Shown: positions 61,388 through 64,000 of the stretch, in pieces
Layout of the letters: each line of letters starts with the position of its first letter
Position numbering within the stretch: the first letter of the stretch is position 1
Source: Arthrobacter yangruifuii
Lineage (GTDB): Bacteria; Actinomycetota; Actinomycetes; Actinomycetales; Micrococcaceae
Assembly (NCBI RefSeq): GCF_009192775.1
Contig: NZ_VTFX01000001.1
Span: forward strand, 620,001 to 684,000
DNA: 64,000 nucleotides
Direction: 5' to 3'
The notes under the pieces: model-generated
What the model was told of the DNA's origin: nothing
What the model saw: only the letters and a program-made list of their open reading frames with translations
Databases searched by the model: none
Made by a program: the position numbers and the translations under genes

Positions 61388-62032
61388 GTGGCGGCGGAAA
61401 ACGAGCACGGGAACACTCCCGAAGGTGAAGAGCCCGTCACCGGCCAGGGCACGCCCGGCCAGGGGGACGCAGCGGATTCCGCCAACGGCGCCGCGGCAGG
61501 GGAGGAAGCTTCGGCTTCCGCCCCGGCCGCCGGAGCCGACGGAGATGCGCTTTCCCAGGCGGAGCAGATCCTGAACAACGCCGACGTACCGGCCGCCCCT
61601 GCCGCCTCCGCTTCGCAGGAGGCAGCGGAACTGCGCAACGACCTGCTGCGCCTGCAGGCCGAATACGTGAACTACCGCAAGCGGGTGGAGCGCGACCGCG
61701 ACGTTGCACGGGAAATGGCAGTCATCGGTGTGCTGAACACGCTGATGCCTGTCCTGGACGACATCGACGCCGCGCGCCAGCACGGCGACCTTGCGGAGGG
61801 ACCCTTCGCAGCGATCGCCACCAAGCTGGAGAACTCGCTGAAGACGTACGGGCTCAGCCGCATCGATGAGACCGGCGTGGAGTTCGATCCGAACATCCAC
61901 GAGGCACTCATCCAGCAGCAGAGTGCGGACGTGACGTTTGATACCGTCACGCAGATCCTGAGGGCCGGCTACAAGTCCGGTGACCGGGTCCTGCGTGCCG
62001 CGCAGGTGATTGTTTCGGTTCCGGAACAGTAG
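61388..62032 (+). CDS. grpE: Nucleotide exchange factor GrpE
   Basis: 214 aa from GTG 61388. A ~75-residue acidic, Ala/Gly-rich N-tail, then the coiled coil (LRNDLLRLQAEYVNYRKRVERD) and the C-terminal beta domain with LSRIDETGVEFDPNIHEALIQQ and GYKSGDRVLRAAQVIVS. It releases ADP from DnaK and acts as thermosensor. Followed closely by an intrinsic terminator. Confidence 0.97.
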   Translation: MAAENEHGNTPEGEEPVTGQGTPGQGDAADSANGAAAGEEASASAPAAGADGDALSQAEQILNNADVPAAPAASASQEAAELRNDLLRLQAEYVNYRKRVERDRDVAREMAVIGVLNTLMPVLDDIDAARQHGDLAEGPFAAIATKLENSLKTYGLSRIDETGVEFDPNIHEALIQQQSADVTFDTVTQILRAGYKSGDRVLRAAQVIVSVPEQ

Positions 62033-62041
62033 CTGTACCGT

Positions 62042-62075
62042 GTCCGGGGCCGCTCAGGCGGCCCCGGACATTTTT
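62042..62075 (+). terminator. Intrinsic terminator between grpE and dnaJ
   Basis: GTCCGGGGCCGC (62042-62053), loop TCAG, GCGGCCCCGGAC (62058-62069), then ATTTTT: a perfect twelve-base G/C stem with T tract, nine bases after the grpE stop. It should stop most transcripts before dnaJ. Confidence 0.88.
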
Positions 62076-62168
62076 CCATCGGCAGGTCCCGCAGCAGGGG
62101 CAGCAGGCCCGGCAGCCGTGAAGTCACGGCCAATGCAGCGGGATCGGCAAGTGAGGAAGGAACACCAA

Positions 62169-63170
62169 TTGGCTAGTCAGGATTGGGTCGATAAGGACTT
62201 CTACAAGATTCTGGGTGTTCCCAAGGATGCGTCCGAAGCCGACATCAAGAAGGCGTACCGCAAACTGGCGCGGAAGTACCATCCCGACCAGAACCAGGGC
62301 GACGCCAACTCCGAGCGGATGTTCAAGGACCTTTCCGAGGCGTATTCGGTGCTCTCCGATCCCGAGGAGCGCCAGCAGTATGACGCCATCCGTGCCATGG
62401 GAAGCGGTGCCCGGTTCTCGGCCGGCGGCGCCCCGGGCGGCGGCGGGGGAACCGGCGGAGCGGGCTTCGAGGACATCTTCGGGGACCTGTTCGGCCAGAC
62501 CGCCCGCGGCGGCAGCCGGCGGACCACCTTCAACGCCGGAGGCAGCAACATTCCGCCCGAATTCGCGGACCTCTTCGGGGGCGGCAGCGGATTCGGAGGC
62601 GGCGGTTTCGGCGCACCCCCGCCCACCAAGGGCGCGGACCGTACCGCCAGCACCACCATTTCCTTTGCCGGGTCCATCAACGGAACCGTCATCGGCCTGC
62701 GTGAACCCAACGGCGAAGTGGTGGAGGTGCGCGTACCGGCAGGCGTCAAGGACGGCCAGAAGATCCGTGTGCGCGGAAAGGGACAGCCCGGTGCGGCCGG
62801 AGCAGGGGACCTGATGGTCACCGTCCATGTCACACCGCATGACTTCTTCGCCCGCGAGGGCAACAACATCCGGATCCACGTTCCGGTGTCCTTCCCGGAG
62901 GCCGCCCTGGGTGCCACGATCGAGGTGCCGACACTGACCTCGGACACCGTCCGGCTCAAGGTGCCCGCCGGAACGCCGTCCGGCCGCACCCTGCGGGTCA
63001 AGGGCCGGGGCGTGCACACCTCCAAGGGCAACGGGGACCTGCTGGTGACCGTCGACGTCGCCGTTCCCTCGCGTCTGGACAAGGAGGCCCGGGAAGCGGT
63101 GGAAGCGTTTGCCGAGGCCACCAAGGGCGAGGACCCCCGGGCAGGATTGGCGGCCAAGGCGCGGTTGTAA
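62169..63170 (+). CDS. dnaJ: DnaJ-family co-chaperone without zinc finger
   Basis: 333 aa from TTG 62169, seven bases after GGAAGGA; GTG 62151 is a poorer choice. J-domain with H38-P-D40 in ARKYHPDQNQGD and the helix IV Tyr/Asp segment, a Gly/Phe-rich linker (residues ~80-165), then two C-terminal beta domains. The four CxxCxGxG zinc-finger repeats that type I DnaJ in this operon carry in mycobacteria and streptomycetes are absent, so it is CbpA-like type II. Stimulates DnaK ATPase. A TTG start and upstream terminator suggest lower expression. Confidence 0.94.
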   Translation: MASQDWVDKDFYKILGVPKDASEADIKKAYRKLARKYHPDQNQGDANSERMFKDLSEAYSVLSDPEERQQYDAIRAMGSGARFSAGGAPGGGGGTGGAGFEDIFGDLFGQTARGGSRRTTFNAGGSNIPPEFADLFGGGSGFGGGGFGAPPPTKGADRTASTTISFAGSINGTVIGLREPNGEVVEVRVPAGVKDGQKIRVRGKGQPGAAGAGDLMVTVHVTPHDFFAREGNNIRIHVPVSFPEAALGATIEVPTLTSDTVRLKVPAGTPSGRTLRVKGRGVHTSKGNGDLLVTVDVAVPSRLDKEAREAVEAFAEATKGEDPRAGLAAKARL

Positions 63171-63257
63171 CCGCCGCGCGTTCCGCCGCCGGAGAGCGGG
63201 CGTCCCGCGTTAGCATTTCACCCGCGTTACCATGTCAACAGCAGTGAAGGAGGAACA

Positions 63258-63770
63258 GTGGGCATAGACGTCAATGCGCCTATTTTCGTGATCTCCGTTG
63301 CCGCTGAGCTCGCGGAAATGCATCCGCAGACCCTGAGGCAATATGACCGGCTCGGTATTGTCCGTCCCAGCCGGGCTCCGGGCCGCTCCCGCCGCTACTC
63401 CCAGCGGGATATTGAACTGCTGCGCGAGGTCCAGAAGCTCTCCCAGGAGGGCGTCTCCCTTGAAGGCATCAAGCGGATCATGGAGCTGCAGAACCAGGTG
63501 ACCGGCCTGCGTCAGCGGGTTGTGGAGCTCTCCACTGAACTGGACGAGGCGCGGCGGCGTTCCTCCGACCGCAGCCGTGTCTTCGCGGCCGGGCTGGCCG
63601 GCGACGTTGTCACCCTCAGCCGCGGGCAGCGCCCGCCGGCCGCGGCCACCGCCGTGCAGCAGCTGGGCCTGGTCTCGCTGATGGAACGCCGGAGCCGGCT
63701 GCGTGCACTTCCGGCGGGCAAGCCTTCCGAGCGGAACTACGCCGACGGCGGATACATACAATCCCTTTGA
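63258..63770 (+). CDS. hspR: HspR-type MerR-family heat-shock repressor
   Basis: 170 aa from GTG 63258 after AAGGAGGA. The N-terminal MerR helix-turn-helix and wing (VISVAAELAEMHPQTLRQYDRLGIV then PGRSRRYSQRDIELL) are as in HspR, which binds HAIR repeats; the helical dimer segment VSLEGIKRIMELQNQV follows, and the tail is basic and disordered. It should bind the two HAIR elements before dnaK and repress the operon. Last gene of dnaK-grpE-dnaJ-hspR. Confidence 0.95.
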   Translation: MGIDVNAPIFVISVAAELAEMHPQTLRQYDRLGIVRPSRAPGRSRRYSQRDIELLREVQKLSQEGVSLEGIKRIMELQNQVTGLRQRVVELSTELDEARRRSSDRSRVFAAGLAGDVVTLSRGQRPPAAATAVQQLGLVSLMERRSRLRALPAGKPSERNYADGGYIQSL

Positions 63771-63808
63771 GCCCGGTCCGCGCGCAGCTCCTGTGACACA
63801 ATGCCGGG

Positions 63809-64000
63809 ATGGCGCAGAAAGTAACTCCGCTCGGGGAAGTCCGGGCCCTGTACCGTTACCCGGTCAAGTCAACCGCCGGGCAGGCGCTGCCCGCCTCCGC
63901 CGTCACCGGCAGGGGACTGCAGCATGACCGCGGGTGGGCCGTCTACACGGACGACGGCGGCATCGCCAGCGGCAAACGGACGCGCCGCTTCCGGCCCGTG
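63809..64000 (+). CDS. MOSC N-terminal beta-barrel protein, partial (cut by window edge)
   Basis: The frame from ATG 63809 (64 residues in the window) reads VRALYRYPVKSTAGQ, GLQHDRGWAVYTDDGG and SGKRT, the MOSC_N pattern (LYRYPVKS ... GDRxWAV ... K). Full-length proteins bind molybdenum cofactor or act as amidoxime-reducing (mARC-like) enzymes through the following MOSC domain, which lies outside the window. It follows hspR by 38 bases on the same strand; the start has no ribosome site and CACAAT lies six bases before it. Confidence 0.75.
   Translation, partial: MAQKVTPLGEVRALYRYPVKSTAGQALPASAVTGRGLQHDRGWAVYTDDGGIASGKRTRRFRPV

Overview
The window is ordinary, well-packed chromosome of a high-GC actinobacterium, most likely a member of the Micrococcaceae close to Arthrobacter. 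Reasons: strong G/C bias at third codon positions; GTG and TTG starts; a dnaK-grpE-dnaJ-hspR operon preceded by HspR-type HAIR repeats; a DtxR/IdeR-type iron box; an LpqY-SugABC-like trehalose importer; a fused MrpA-MrpB subunit; and TANNNT boxes placed directly before starts that lack Shine-Dalgarno sites, as expected for leaderless mRNAs. No insertion sequence, prophage, CRISPR array, integrase or rRNA was seen. One tRNA (Gly-UCC) is present. The first and last genes are cut by the window edges.

Layout. 1-3.4 kb: acyl-CoA dehydrogenase start, a DinB-like TIGR03085 protein, and a MarR regulator followed by a Rieske ferredoxin and its FAD reductase with no oxygenase beside them. 3.5-12.2 kb: a siderophore-binding lipoprotein, MscS channel, PRC-barrel and BrkB-like proteins, an APC permease, a thioredoxin-reductase-like CPYCHG flavoprotein, a nucleoside-sugar-epimerase-like SDR and a glutathionyl-hydroquinone-reductase-like protein. 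12.3-19.7 kb: one iron-siderophore locus with four FecCD permeases, a single ATPase, a siderophore reductase and a second binding lipoprotein. 20-26.5 kb: M23 peptidase, lipid kinase, SGNH hydrolase, ProP-like transporter, MarR, GlgC-like enzyme. 26.9-28.2 kb: cysteine-free ribosomal proteins L28-L33-S14 and HU. 28.4-32.5 kb: a CopD-CtaG fusion coupled to a thioredoxin-NHL protein.

32.6-39.8 kb (mostly minus strand): a membrane-anchored orphan, the trehalose-type ABC importer, an AEC carrier, panD and tRNA-Gly. 39.9-44.9 kb: a protealysin-like M4 protease translationally coupled to an emfourin-type inhibitor, an SseB-domain protein, tryptophan 2,3-dioxygenase, dCTP deaminase and a UMF1-type transporter. 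45-51.6 kb: a complete mrp(AB)CDEFG Na+/H+ antiporter operon. 52-55.3 kb: a TPP riboswitch in front of a YkoEDC-type ECF transporter, with a second hairpin over the ykoE ribosome-binding site. 55.3-59.3 kb: PabC, cardiolipin synthase, a uridine-kinase-like P-loop protein and a methyltransferase. 59.3-63.8 kb: the heat-shock operon, with an apparent intrinsic terminator between grpE and dnaJ. A MOSC-N protein begins at the right edge.

Main points of interest: the protease/inhibitor pair; the shared-ATPase iron locus with a good iron box; the flavoprotein with an intact CxxC but a damaged NADPH loop; the two HAIR elements bracketing the dnaK promoter and the mid-operon terminator; the double control upstream of ykoE; and the set of predicted leaderless genes. 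I found no clear candidate for a wholly new system. The nearest are the orphan Rieske-reductase pair and the unusual flavoprotein.
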